Of a DNA stretch of 37,637 bases, positions 6,919 to 13,881 are shown in pieces; positions within the stretch are counted from its first letter, which is position 1, and each line of letters begins with the position of its first letter. Below the pieces are notes generated by a model. That model ran no database searches and was not told where the DNA came from. It was given only the letters and a program-made list of their open reading frames with translations. This stretch comes from Lachnospiraceae bacterium. GTDB lineage: Bacteria; Bacillota; Clostridia; Lachnospirales; Lachnospiraceae. The stretch spans positions 1-37,637 of the forward strand of contig JAMPFQ010000033.1 in the NCBI GenBank assembly GCA_023664345.1, given 5' to 3'. The position numbers were made by a program, and so were the translations under genes.

Positions 6919-8427
6919 ATGTTTGATTTGGCTCAATTTAACAAATACAAAGAAGACAATAGAAGGGAAGTCAAGAAAGCTAAAGGCGGTTTACCGGATT
7001 CTTTGTGGAGTACCTATTCTGCATATGCCAATTGTTATGGCGGAGTGATTATTCTTGGTGCTGCAGAAAATGAAGACGGCAGCTGGTATACAACGGGTTT
7101 ACAGGATGAGAATAAACTGCGCAGAGATTTTTGGAATATGATTAATAACAGGCAAAAAGTGAGTGCTAATCTTTTGACGGATAGTGATATACAGACATAT
7201 CAAATGAATCAGGATACGATAATGGTTATCTATGTTCCGGCAGCAAAACGGGAGCAAAAACCTGTATATATCAATAATGACCTGTTCGGAGGAACCTTTC
7301 GAAGAAACTGGGAAGGAGATTATCATTGTACACCAGGTGAAGTGAAAGCCATGCTCCGTGATCAGACAGAAGACACCATGGATATGAAAATCCTTGAAAA
7401 CATGCAGATTAATGTACTTAATATGGAAACGGTACATGCATATCGGAATCGTCATATGGCGTATCGAAGCGAGCATGTATGGGAGCAGTTGAAAGATGAG
7501 GACTATTTAGAGCGAATCGGGGCAGCAAGAGTTCTTAGTGCTGATGGTAAATTACATCCAACATCAGCAGGACTTTTGATGTTTGGAGATGAGTATAAAA
7601 TTTTGTATGAATATCCGGAGTATTTTCTTGATTTTAGGGAATTGCTGGATCCGTCAATCCGATGGACAGACCGGCTGCAGTCCGGTTCCGGAGATTGGAC
7701 AGGCAATCTGTTTGATTTCTTTTTCAGAGTGTATGGAAAGCTGGTAAAGGACGTTAAAATACCTTTCAAACTGGAAGGGGCAGTGAGGATTGATGATACG
7801 CCCGTGCATAAGGCAATCAGAGAGGCACTTGCAAATTGCCTTGTGAATACGGATTTCTATCTGCCGCGTGGTATTGTTATTAAGAAGGATGCTGACAGTA
7901 TTATTATGGAGAATCCCGGAAGCATACGCACGGGGAAGATGCAGATGTTAAAAGGCGGCATATCTGATCCAAGAAATAAAGCGCTTATGAAGATGCTGAA
8001 TATGATTGGTATCGGAGAACGCGCAGGCAGTGGTGTGCCGGATATTTATTCTGTTTGGGAGAATCAAGGCTGGGTTGCGCCGGAGGTAATAGAAGAATAT
8101 GCACCGGACAGGACGATTTTGAAACTGTCGTTTGTCAATGTGGATGCAAAAAAAGCGACAGAAAAAAGTGACAGAAAAAAAGTGACAGAAAAAAGTGACA
8201 GAAAAAAAGTGACAGAAAAAACAGAGAAACAAATGGAACTGATTTTAAGCCAGATGCAACCGAATGTCGAATATAAAGTAGAAGAAGCGGCTGGGTGGCT
8301 GAATGTAGGTAGAACAAGAGCAAGAACATTGCTCAAAATGCTGGTTATTGATGGGAAAATTTCGGAGAAAGGCGCAACTAAGATGAAAAGATATCAAATA
8401 ACAAATGGCAATAATGTCAATAGTTAA
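6919..8427 (+). CDS. COG2865 ATP-binding protein (AlbA_2/Schlafen-like + GHKL + winged helix)
   Basis: A 502-residue, apparently intact protein. Residues about 5-130 form the AlbA_2 (Schlafen-type) domain (EVKKAKGGLPDSLWSTYSA, YGGVIILGAAENEDG). A middle linker leads to a GHKL-like ATPase, with HKAIREALANCLVNTDF as the N-box-like helix and GIGERAGSGVPDI as the glycine-rich lid. The C-terminal 60 residues are a winged helix (VEEAAGWLNVGRTRARTLLKML). Members are predicted DNA-binding regulators or conflict proteins and are frequent on mobile elements; the exact function is unknown. ATG 6919 follows GGAGGTGGCGG. Between the ATPase and winged helix lies a 27-bp-period repeat encoding KSDRKKVTE twice. 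This gene and the 3' half of the DptF fusion are diverged relatives separated by the pRiA4b-like gene. Confidence 0.8.
   Translation: MFDLAQFNKYKEDNRREVKKAKGGLPDSLWSTYSAYANCYGGVIILGAAENEDGSWYTTGLQDENKLRRDFWNMINNRQKVSANLLTDSDIQTYQMNQDTIMVIYVPAAKREQKPVYINNDLFGGTFRRNWEGDYHCTPGEVKAMLRDQTEDTMDMKILENMQINVLNMETVHAYRNRHMAYRSEHVWEQLKDEDYLERIGAARVLSADGKLHPTSAGLLMFGDEYKILYEYPEYFLDFRELLDPSIRWTDRLQSGSGDWTGNLFDFFFRVYGKLVKDVKIPFKLEGAVRIDDTPVHKAIREALANCLVNTDFYLPRGIVIKKDADSIIMENPGSIRTGKMQMLKGGISDPRNKALMKMLNMIGIGERAGSGVPDIYSVWENQGWVAPEVIEEYAPDRTILKLSFVNVDAKKATEKSDRKKVTEKSDRKKVTEKTEKQMELILSQMQPNVEYKVEEAAGWLNVGRTRARTLLKMLVIDGKISEKGATKMKRYQITNGNNVNS
8156..8222 (+). repeat. Tandem 13/14-bp repeats with poly-A tracts inside the COG2865 gene
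   Basis: Five units of the form G(T/C)GACAGAAAAAA(A) alternate between 13 and 14 nt. Two units make 27 nt, so the array stays in frame, and the same DNA motif is read alternately as KSDR and KVTE. Gain or loss of one unit, or of one A, would shift the frame and remove the winged helix. Such arrays are typical slipped-strand (phase-variation) sites. Confidence 0.85.
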
Positions 8428-8558
8428 AATGACTTCCGTGATAACACCATGATAACAAAAATTTGAAAAACGTCAGATATAAGGCGAATATCAAAGAAAA
8501 AATCGCCGAAAAAGCCCTAAAAATCACTTGAAAACACACCGATTTCTTCCCCATAAAA

Positions 8559-8613
8559 CCGTGAGGGTGGTCGTACGGTAGGTTCAGGACGTGTGGCTTC
8601 TATCATTGAGTAA
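8559..8613 (+). pseudogene. Displaced 3' end of tuf (attR)
   Basis: From the core CCGTGAGGGTGG (8559-8570) the sequence encodes [17 protein letters not shown] and stops with TAA at 8611-8613. The tuf copy at 768-821 encodes the same peptide with one Ser/Thr change but with many different codons. Immediately left of 8559 there is no tuf similarity. This is the original tuf end (or that of an older insertion) cut off by the element. Confidence 0.85.
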
Positions 8614-8636
8614 TTGTGATTTGTACAGTAAAATCA

Positions 8637-8669
8637 AGGCTTTCGGAGGGGTTCTCCGAAAGCCTTTTT
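8637..8669 (+). terminator. Terminator after the displaced tuf end
   Basis: A perfect 12-bp stem (AGGCTTTCGGAG 8637-8648, CTCCGAAAGCCT 8654-8665) with a 5-nt loop followed by TTTT. It probably was the original tuf terminator. Confidence 0.9.
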
Positions 8670-8698
8670 ACGTTGTAAAACAATTCAAAAATGCTCTG

Positions 8699-8720
8699 TG
8701 GTTCTAATATGGTTCTAAAA
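8699..8720 (+). repeat. Second pair of 11-bp repeats downstream of a tuf end
   Basis: TGGTTCTAATA (8699-8709) is followed directly by TGGTTCTAAAA (8710-8720). The period (11), the position (about 30 nt after a tuf terminator) and the GGTxC core echo the pair at 906-927. They may be arm sites of a second element that had used the same tuf site. Confidence 0.5.
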
Positions 8721-8928
8721 AATATGTTCACTAAGAAAATAAGTGAAAAATATTTACTAATAGTTTTTCTTCAAAATGGTTGATTATCTCAAAAAGCCTT
8801 GATTTACGGGCATGCAAGCAGGATTTCAAGCTGAATTTACTACCAATTTGTTATTTTTGAGGGAAAGAGCCTTGATATGCCGCCCGGAATCCTGCGAGCC
8901 TAAACATCAGCACACAGCATTGATAGCA

Positions 8929-9085
8929 ACCCCCACCTACGCAACAAGGAACTGACCTTAAAAGCAAAAGGCTGTCACAGATTAACCGGGAAAAGATAGG
9001 CGCTATCCGCGAAGCCATAAAGGAACTGGAACGCGCCGGGTATATCGTGGTTTACTCTCAACTGCGCATACAGGCAACGGAATAA
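8929..9085 (+). pseudogene. Remnant of a replication-initiator (RepA-like) gene of a mobile element
   Basis: One frame reads HLRNKELTLKAKG and another, after an internal deletion, LSQINREKIGAIREAIKELERAGYIVVYSQLR up to TAA 9083-9085 (given here only as a description of adjacent pieces). The N-terminal piece with NKELTLKAKGLL and the second piece with REKIGAIREAIKELExAGY are both conserved parts of the plasmid/ICE replication initiator protein A family (winged-helix domain). The stretch is GC-rich compared with the AT-rich DNA on both sides. The gene is clearly broken. Confidence 0.65.
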
Positions 9086-9123
9086 AATATTAAAAAATAA
9101 TTAAAAAAAGCAACAATTATCAC

Positions 9124-9152
9124 TTGACTTTTGAGGATTATGATGTCATACT
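9124..9152 (+). promoter_or_regulatory. Candidate promoter of the phosphorylase module
   Basis: TTGACT (9124-9129), 17-nt spacer, CATACT (9147-9152). It gives a leader of about 190 nt that contains the inverted repeat at 9208-9245. Confidence 0.45.
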
Positions 9153-9207
9153 CATAATAAAGGCTAATTATGAAAAGCCAAGATTAAAGATGAGAATGAT
9201 TCTGGAT

Positions 9208-9245
9208 TATGATCCGAGATTCCATGTCCCGCATTTCGGATCATA
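9208..9245. repeat. Inverted repeat in the leader of the phosphorylase module
   Basis: TATGATCCGA (9208-9217) and TCGGATCATA (9236-9245) are perfect 10-bp arms around 18 nt. No T-run follows, so it is not a simple terminator; it could be an operator or leader hairpin. Confidence 0.6.
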
Positions 9246-9346
9246 CTTATAAGGACACGAGTCATTATGTAAGAGGGAGGTATGGGTTCTCTCTTACAGA
9301 TTTATGAGGCAAGATGTTAGTAGGACTGGGAAGGAGAAGAATAAAA

Positions 9347-10030
9347 ATGGAAGAAAACAAGCTTGAGATAGAAGAGATCAAAGCAAAAATATATGGAGGT
9401 TTTTCTACGTGCTCACAATTAGATGTTAATTTTGCAATGGCGGTGCTTGAATTGATATTGGAGCAAAAAAGCGAAATCCAAAGTAAGTTAATGCAATATG
9501 TGTGCGAATTGTGGGCAACGATAAAATCCAGTGAAGAACTTGAGGTTCCTGAAAGGATCAGCACGGCGAAATATGAAAAAATGAAATCCTTATATGGAGA
9601 AGCGGTTGATGCTGCTCTTTTAGCGTATACGCGTAAGGGCTTGATGGAAGGATGGGACAGAGAACAGTTCTATAGTCATTTATGGGAGTTCGTTTCAACG
9701 AATATTATGTGGAGCAGCATGGAGGAAAAGGCTTTTGCATTATATTATATTGCGATTGACGCAAGAACACCATATTATAATGTTGGAGCGGGTTTAAGAA
9801 TGAGCAATGATGATTATTCTAAGATCCAGAATGAAATCTTTGAAGCGAGCAGGGAATTTAGATTTATTATAGCGCTGGATTTTCCCCAGAGGACGGAAGA
9901 AGCATCGTTGCTTTTGAACCTGATAAACCGAATGGATACTGAAGAGCAAAAGATTGTCTTGTTATCAAGAATAATTGCTTATTACAAGGACAGAATAGAT
10001 AAAATTATCGATCAGGTGAAAAACGGGTAA
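9347..10030 (+). CDS. Unknown helical protein, partner of the phosphorylase-fold protein
   Basis: I do not recognise the family. With the ATG at 9347 (AAGGAG at 9331-9336) it has 227 residues; an alternative ATG at 9314 adds 11. It is predicted almost wholly helical, acidic and soluble, without signal peptide or membrane segment (for example YEKMKSLYGEAVDAALLAY, EASLLLNLINRMDTEEQ). The stop is only 5 nt from the next start, so the two genes are surely co-transcribed and probably translationally coupled. The pairing suggests a sensor, adaptor or inhibitor for the downstream enzyme; that is inference. Confidence 0.75.
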   Translation: MEENKLEIEEIKAKIYGGFSTCSQLDVNFAMAVLELILEQKSEIQSKLMQYVCELWATIKSSEELEVPERISTAKYEKMKSLYGEAVDAALLAYTRKGLMEGWDREQFYSHLWEFVSTNIMWSSMEEKAFALYYIAIDARTPYYNVGAGLRMSNDDYSKIQNEIFEASREFRFIIALDFPQRTEEASLLLNLINRMDTEEQKIVLLSRIIAYYKDRIDKIIDQVKNG

Positions 10031-10035
10031 AGAAT

Positions 10036-10965
10036 ATGAAGTATTGGGATGATGTAGATGAAGTAAGAAAAAGAAAAGCGGAAACACGAGGTAATAAGGT
10101 AAGTACTGTTGATAACAGTGTGGTCAGGGAAAGTGACTATAAACAGAAAGATACAAAAGATGATGACATTGCATTGAAAAGTGAAATGGAATTAGCAGTG
10201 GACGTTGTCTTGATGACGGCAGTAGAAGATGAGTACAGAGCAGTCCGTAAGATTTTTAAAAATATTTATGCTGAAAATTTTGAGAACGGTTTTAAGTATT
10301 GTTTGGTAAATTGTGAGATCGTCGAGGGTACTAATATTGTTATTGCGATTTTCAGGCAAAATAATATGGGATTAGTATCGGCGTCAATGACCGCAACATA
10401 TGCTTTAAATAAACTGAAACCCCAGTTGCTGTTAATGTGTGGTGTATGCGCAGGAGTAAAAGATAAAGCTCATCTTGGTGATCTCATCGTATTTTCACCT
10501 ATATTTGATTATGGTTCTGGCAAGTACAGTGATGGTCGTTTTTTGCCGGATTATCGGCAGCACCAGATCAATGGAGTTGTCAGACCGATTGTAGAGAAAA
10601 TGTGCTGTGATATGAATTTAAAGAGAGCGATCAAGGATACATGGGAAAATCAATCCGGCAAACCTGATACAGAACTGGAGATACATATTTATCCCGGAGG
10701 GTCAGGCGCCGCAGTGATCACGGATGAAAAAATCGTAGAGGAATTAAGATCACATCAAAGAACTTTGGGCGCGATCGATATGGAGTCTTATGCGATCGCA
10801 GAGGTTGCAAGCGCTGCTATGACACAGGAAATACCATGGCTTGTTGTAAAAGGTGTACAGGATTTTGCGAATCCTTTAAAGGATGACCGATATAGGGAAT
10901 ATGCTGCATTCGTAAGCGGCGTATTTATCAAAAAATTTTTGGAAGAGTTCTATTCTGCCAAATAA
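10036..10965 (+). CDS. Stand-alone nucleoside phosphorylase-fold (PNP/MTAN-type) protein
   Basis: Residues about 55-305 are a phosphorylase/nucleosidase fold: DVVLMTAVEDEYRAV begins the first strand, MCGVCAGVKDKAHLGDLIV (134-152) is the substrate/phosphate loop, AIDMESYAIA (247-255) has the MExxA ribose-binding motif, and VVKGVQDFA (270-278) carries Asp276 at the catalytic-acid position of the SDxAD motif, though its second Asp is Asn279. The first 50 residues are charged and probably disordered. Proteins of this branch act as nucleosidase effectors in several anti-phage systems, where they destroy nucleotides; metabolic MTAN/PNP enzymes are shorter and lack the N-terminal extension. The accessory location and the helical partner favour a conflict role, by inference. 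It could still be a salvage enzyme. Confidence 0.8.
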   Translation: MKYWDDVDEVRKRKAETRGNKVSTVDNSVVRESDYKQKDTKDDDIALKSEMELAVDVVLMTAVEDEYRAVRKIFKNIYAENFENGFKYCLVNCEIVEGTNIVIAIFRQNNMGLVSASMTATYALNKLKPQLLLMCGVCAGVKDKAHLGDLIVFSPIFDYGSGKYSDGRFLPDYRQHQINGVVRPIVEKMCCDMNLKRAIKDTWENQSGKPDTELEIHIYPGGSGAAVITDEKIVEELRSHQRTLGAIDMESYAIAEVASAAMTQEIPWLVVKGVQDFANPLKDDRYREYAAFVSGVFIKKFLEEFYSAK

Positions 10966-11012
10966 GGAGTGTCTGTTGATCAGGATAGGAACAGACGCGT
11001 AATTGTATAAAG

Positions 11013-11040
11013 TTGAGACAAACGCGGTGGGAACTATAAA
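11013..11040 (+). promoter_or_regulatory. Candidate promoter of the 47-codon gene
   Basis: TTGAGA (11013-11018), 16-nt spacer, TATAAA (11035-11040), about 100 nt before the ATG at 11137. Upstream a 7-bp hairpin (GTCTGTT 10971-10977, AACAGAC 10990-10996) follows the phosphorylase gene but has no T-run. Confidence 0.45.
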
Positions 11041-11136
11041 GGGTAGAGTAACATAGTTTATGCCTTTGGAAAGAAGTACCTCTTTTTTGGTAAGGATCAA
11101 GATATGGCAATTCTTATCAAAAAGGAGGATTTTTTT

Positions 11137-11280
11137 ATGCCCGTGGCAACTGGTGGTACTGACTTTGTCCCATCATGGGATCATCTGGAAATGTACAGGG
11201 AAAGAGTTGATCACACCGGATCGGATCTGTTTAAAAGGGGCGGTCAGGACATCGGAAAAGTGGTTGGCGAGTTGTCATGA
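11137..11280 (+). CDS. Small protein of 47 residues, unknown
   Basis: ATG 11137 follows AAAAAGGAGG with a 7-nt spacer, one of the best ribosome binding sites in the window. The product starts MPVATGGTDFVPSWDHLEM and ends DIGKVVGELS at TGA 11278-11280. It is polar and mixed-charge, with no membrane segment. I recognise no family. Located between the phosphorylase gene and a convergent XRE regulator, it could be a third component or a separate small gene. Confidence 0.6.
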   Translation: MPVATGGTDFVPSWDHLEMYRERVDHTGSDLFKRGGQDIGKVVGELS

Positions 11281-11348
11281 TATCATTTGATCAAATGGAA
11301 ACTTCCTGGTACTGAGATATTTTCACATGGATCTGCAGATCAAGATCG

Positions 11349-11591
11349 TTATTCATCATCAAAAACAGTCTCATTCATCTCTGGAAAATCCAGCAACATA
11401 GAGACAGTCATATTTAATCCTATGGCAAGCTTGTGCAAAGTTTTCAGCTTGGGATTCTTCGTTTTCCCTTTCATAAGGTTTTCAACAGTCGATTGTGTTA
11501 TGCCGGATAAGGTAGCCAGCTTATTTATGGTTATCTTTCTTTCGGCGCACAGATCTGTAAGCCGTTTGATAATAACATCTGAATATGTCAT
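11349..11591 (-). CDS. Small XRE-family transcriptional regulator
   Basis: An 80-residue protein that is almost only an HTH_XRE domain (KRLTDLCAERKITINKLATLSGI, STVENLMKGKTKNPKLKTL) with a short acidic tail. The ATG at 11591 is preceded on the minus strand by AAGGAGAATCCAC. It is divergent from the small gene at 11754. Copies of TGCGATTA near 11634 and 11674 in the shared upstream region may be operator sites. Confidence 0.85.
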   Translation of the reverse strand: MTYSDVIIKRLTDLCAERKITINKLATLSGITQSTVENLMKGKTKNPKLKTLHKLAIGLNMTVSMLLDFPEMNETVFDDE

Positions 11592-11753
11592 GTGGATTCT
11601 CCTTTGATCTTATGGGGGATAATAAGAGTATATGCGATTATGAGGAAAAATATTAACGGCGCACGGTTTACATTTGCGATTAAAGTGTGTTATTTTAACT
11701 ATAAATAGCGGATATTACTCGCATCATATTGTGACTGTGTGGAGGAAACGACC

Positions 11754-11921
11754 ATGAGAACGAAGAAAAAGCAAAAATACAATATGTGGTCAGATGAAAA
11801 AAAGTTAAAAAGGGTTGCTTTTTTGTTGTATGAGAACTATGAGGTTTCACAAAAGGAACTGGAAGAATGCAAACGGATCATAGAAGATCTTCAGGAAAGT
11901 GCACAAAATTCTGCTGGATGA
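11754..11921 (+). CDS. Small basic/coiled-coil protein, 55 residues, unknown
   Basis: ATG 11754 follows GGAGG with an 8-nt spacer; a GTG at 11739 lies upstream of that RBS and is less likely. The N-terminus is lysine-rich (MRTKKKQKYNMWSDEKKLKR) and the remainder is a helix (SQKELEECKRIIEDLQESA). No known family. It is divergent from the XRE gene, so possibly regulated by it. Confidence 0.55.
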   Translation: MRTKKKQKYNMWSDEKKLKRVAFLLYENYEVSQKELEECKRIIEDLQESAQNSAG

Positions 11922-11987
11922 GGGAGAATATCGAACAGCGGCCTGAATATATGGACCGAAAAGATATGCGGCGGACATGTCCGTCCG

Positions 11988-12130
11988 TTGACACTCATAT
12001 ATGATATAATGCTATACAATTGGATATAATTTGGATTATAGCGGCCTTATTACGAAATGTCAAGGGTGACCGGCGATCAAGCCGCAATCTTCGGCCGGCC
12101 ATAGGAGCAGCGCCTCCGGGCGCTGTTTTT
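11988..12130 (+). ncRNA. Candidate small RNA or leader ended by a strong terminator
   Basis: TTGACA at 11988-11993 with A/T-rich -10-like hexamers (TATACA 12013-12018 with a 19-nt spacer) is followed, with no open frame, by a GC-rich segment from 12040 that can fold (CGGC/GCCG hairpin around 12071-12084) and then the terminator at 12108-12130. The whole transcript would be about 100 nt. I could not match it to a riboswitch class I know. The promoter spacing is poor, so this is tentative. Confidence 0.35.
12108..12130 (+). terminator. Rho-independent terminator
   Basis: CAGCGCC (12108-12114), a TCCG loop and GGCGCTG (12119-12125), followed by TTTTT. Confidence 0.85.
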
Positions 12131-12195
12131 GTGCGCTTTTTGCAACTTATTGGATTCCTGATCCGGTCGATCCGTTCTGAAAATTTCTAATTTGA

Positions 12196-12224
12196 TTGCA
12201 ACCATAGTTTTGATATGCTATAGT
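12196..12224 (+). promoter_or_regulatory. Promoter of the membrane-protein cluster
   Basis: TTGCAA (12196-12201), 17-nt spacer, TATAGT (12219-12224). The leader contains a CCCGT/ACGGG hairpin (about 12251-12264) just ahead of the GAGGAG ribosome binding site of the first gene. Confidence 0.55.
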
Positions 12225-12276
12225 TTGTATATCAGAGTGTTCATAAAACCCCCGTCGGAACGGGTCGAGGAGATAT

Positions 12277-13860
12277 ATGGAAATGCGGTTTAAGAGGAAT
12301 GATATGATAAAGACGTTGTGCAAAGCGGTTGTCTGCGGCCTCATACCCGTATTAAGCTGTGTCTTATATTGTGTATTTGTGGGGCAGCCTCTGAACAGTA
12401 TTTATCTTCCGAATACGGCATGTTCAGATGATATGCATTATTACAAAATGGTGGAAGGGATGGTGGATTTTGGCTCTCCGCTGGGATATTTTGGATTTAA
12501 CGAGAGCCATGCCCTGGTCTCTTCTTTCGGCGCGTGGAGCCCGGTATTGTTATTGCCCTGGTATTTATGGGGAAAGATATTCGGATGGGAATACGCTTCT
12601 CCGATTATATGCAATATATGCGTATTGTCAGTTGGTTTCGCCGTCTTCGCCGCTCTTGCAAAGCCGGCATGGAAACAGGTGGTCTCCATTGCCCTGCTGT
12701 TTTTTATCGTTACCCCTTATGCACGGTACGAACTGTCAGGAATGCCGGAGGCGATCTGTTATTCCCTGGTCATGATCATGTATGGGATCGTGTATGATTA
12801 TTTTGCAAATGAAAGGGTATATAAACTTATCCTGATCTTTTTGCTGGTCACTGTCCTTTCTTTGATGCGGCCTTATTTCATGGTTTTTCTGCTGCTTCCG
12901 GGGATCATGTGGGTACGCAGGTCTAAAATGGGAGCGGCGGTCACGGCATTGTTTGTGATCCTTGATCTGGCAGGGTATGTGCTGATCACGCATTATTTTG
13001 CCGCTCCATATTTCTACAGTTCCATGGCTACCGATTTCATTGATGCGTTCAGGAATGATGGATTTTTTGCGGGATGTGTGTTCCTGCTCCATAAGATTTA
13101 TGATAAATGGATCATAATCAGATGGGATATGTCGCTGGGAGTGCGGCAGGGCTTTACGGACGGACAGATCTATTTTGCGTGTTGTGTGGCCATGCTGCTT
13201 TTATTGATATGGCTGTTGGGCGATCTGGTCAAGATAAAGCGCCGGAGCGGAGATACGGACGGGAAGATCGTTCGGAACCTGATGCTAGAGGCGGATCAGC
13301 TGCTTTCTTTTGTGATCATGCTGCTTGCTATCATCGTACTGTATCAGATCCCTGAGGGCAGCAGGCATCTCCTTGTCTTTCTTCTGGGCTTCATCATCGT
13401 GGGGGCAATGAGGGATAACCGTTCCCTGGAGAAAAGTATTGTGCCGATGGCAGTGTTCCTGTATCTCTTTGTGATCAGATATGACGATGATTCCGGGTAT
13501 CGCGTCCCTTATGCGGATGAAGATGTGGTTCGGGAAGTGGAGCACTGGAGCGATGCGTTCTCGTCATGCATCCGTTTGGATCACGCGGATGCTCCAAGCT
13601 ATGGCAATGTGGTTGACTGGGTGATATCGGACGTGGTTGGCGAGGAAGTAAAGGAGATCCCCTGGAAAGTATTGTTCGCGCTGCCTGAGGGGACCGGGAT
13701 AAGCTGCTGCGTGTCGCAATATATCACGGAAAATATAGACGGACTTAACAGCCGTTATATCATTGCCGTTCCGGACGGGCAGGTTGACCGACTGTGTCAG
13801 GAAAGAGAAATGGATATGCTGTTGAGGGATACCTGTTTTGTGCTGTATCAGAATGATTGA
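12277..13860 (+). CDS. Multi-pass membrane protein, GT-C glycosyltransferase-like
   Basis: A 527-residue integral membrane protein with an N-terminal transmembrane helix (about residues 13-35) and roughly ten more, then a soluble C-terminal domain of about 110 residues. After the first helix comes CSDDMHYYKMVEGM, an acidic loop in the position where GT-C enzymes carry their catalytic DD or DxD. That, and two following genes of similar layout, suggests a polyprenyl-linked sugar transferase of a surface glycan; it is inference without a firm family. GAGGAG precedes the ATG, with a second in-frame ATG at 12283. It is the first gene of the cluster. Confidence 0.7.
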   Translation: MEMRFKRNDMIKTLCKAVVCGLIPVLSCVLYCVFVGQPLNSIYLPNTACSDDMHYYKMVEGMVDFGSPLGYFGFNESHALVSSFGAWSPVLLLPWYLWGKIFGWEYASPIICNICVLSVGFAVFAALAKPAWKQVVSIALLFFIVTPYARYELSGMPEAICYSLVMIMYGIVYDYFANERVYKLILIFLLVTVLSLMRPYFMVFLLLPGIMWVRRSKMGAAVTALFVILDLAGYVLITHYFAAPYFYSSMATDFIDAFRNDGFFAGCVFLLHKIYDKWIIIRWDMSLGVRQGFTDGQIYFACCVAMLLLLIWLLGDLVKIKRRSGDTDGKIVRNLMLEADQLLSFVIMLLAIIVLYQIPEGSRHLLVFLLGFIIVGAMRDNRSLEKSIVPMAVFLYLFVIRYDDDSGYRVPYADEDVVREVEHWSDAFSSCIRLDHADAPSYGNVVDWVISDVVGEEVKEIPWKVLFALPEGTGISCCVSQYITENIDGLNSRYIIAVPDGQVDRLCQEREMDMLLRDTCFVLYQND

Positions 13861-13881
13861 GAAGATAAGGGAGAATCGGGC

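Noticed and set aside
8156..8222. CRISPR array
   Set aside because: The units are contiguous, 13-14 nt, with no spacers, and lie within a coding frame.
7948..8336. Minus-strand ORFs rich in Phe-Cys-His repeats
   Set aside because: They are the reverse reading of the A-rich tandem repeat in the COG2865 gene.
11060..11290. 76-codon plus-strand ORF overlapping the 47-codon gene
   Set aside because: It is in a different frame from the ORF that directly follows the AAAGGAGG site, and its start has no RBS.
12040..12107. Known riboswitch (ZTP, guanidine, c-di-GMP classes considered)
   Set aside because: Short GGGTGACCGGCG-like similarity to the ZTP motif is not supported by the required downstream conserved blocks.
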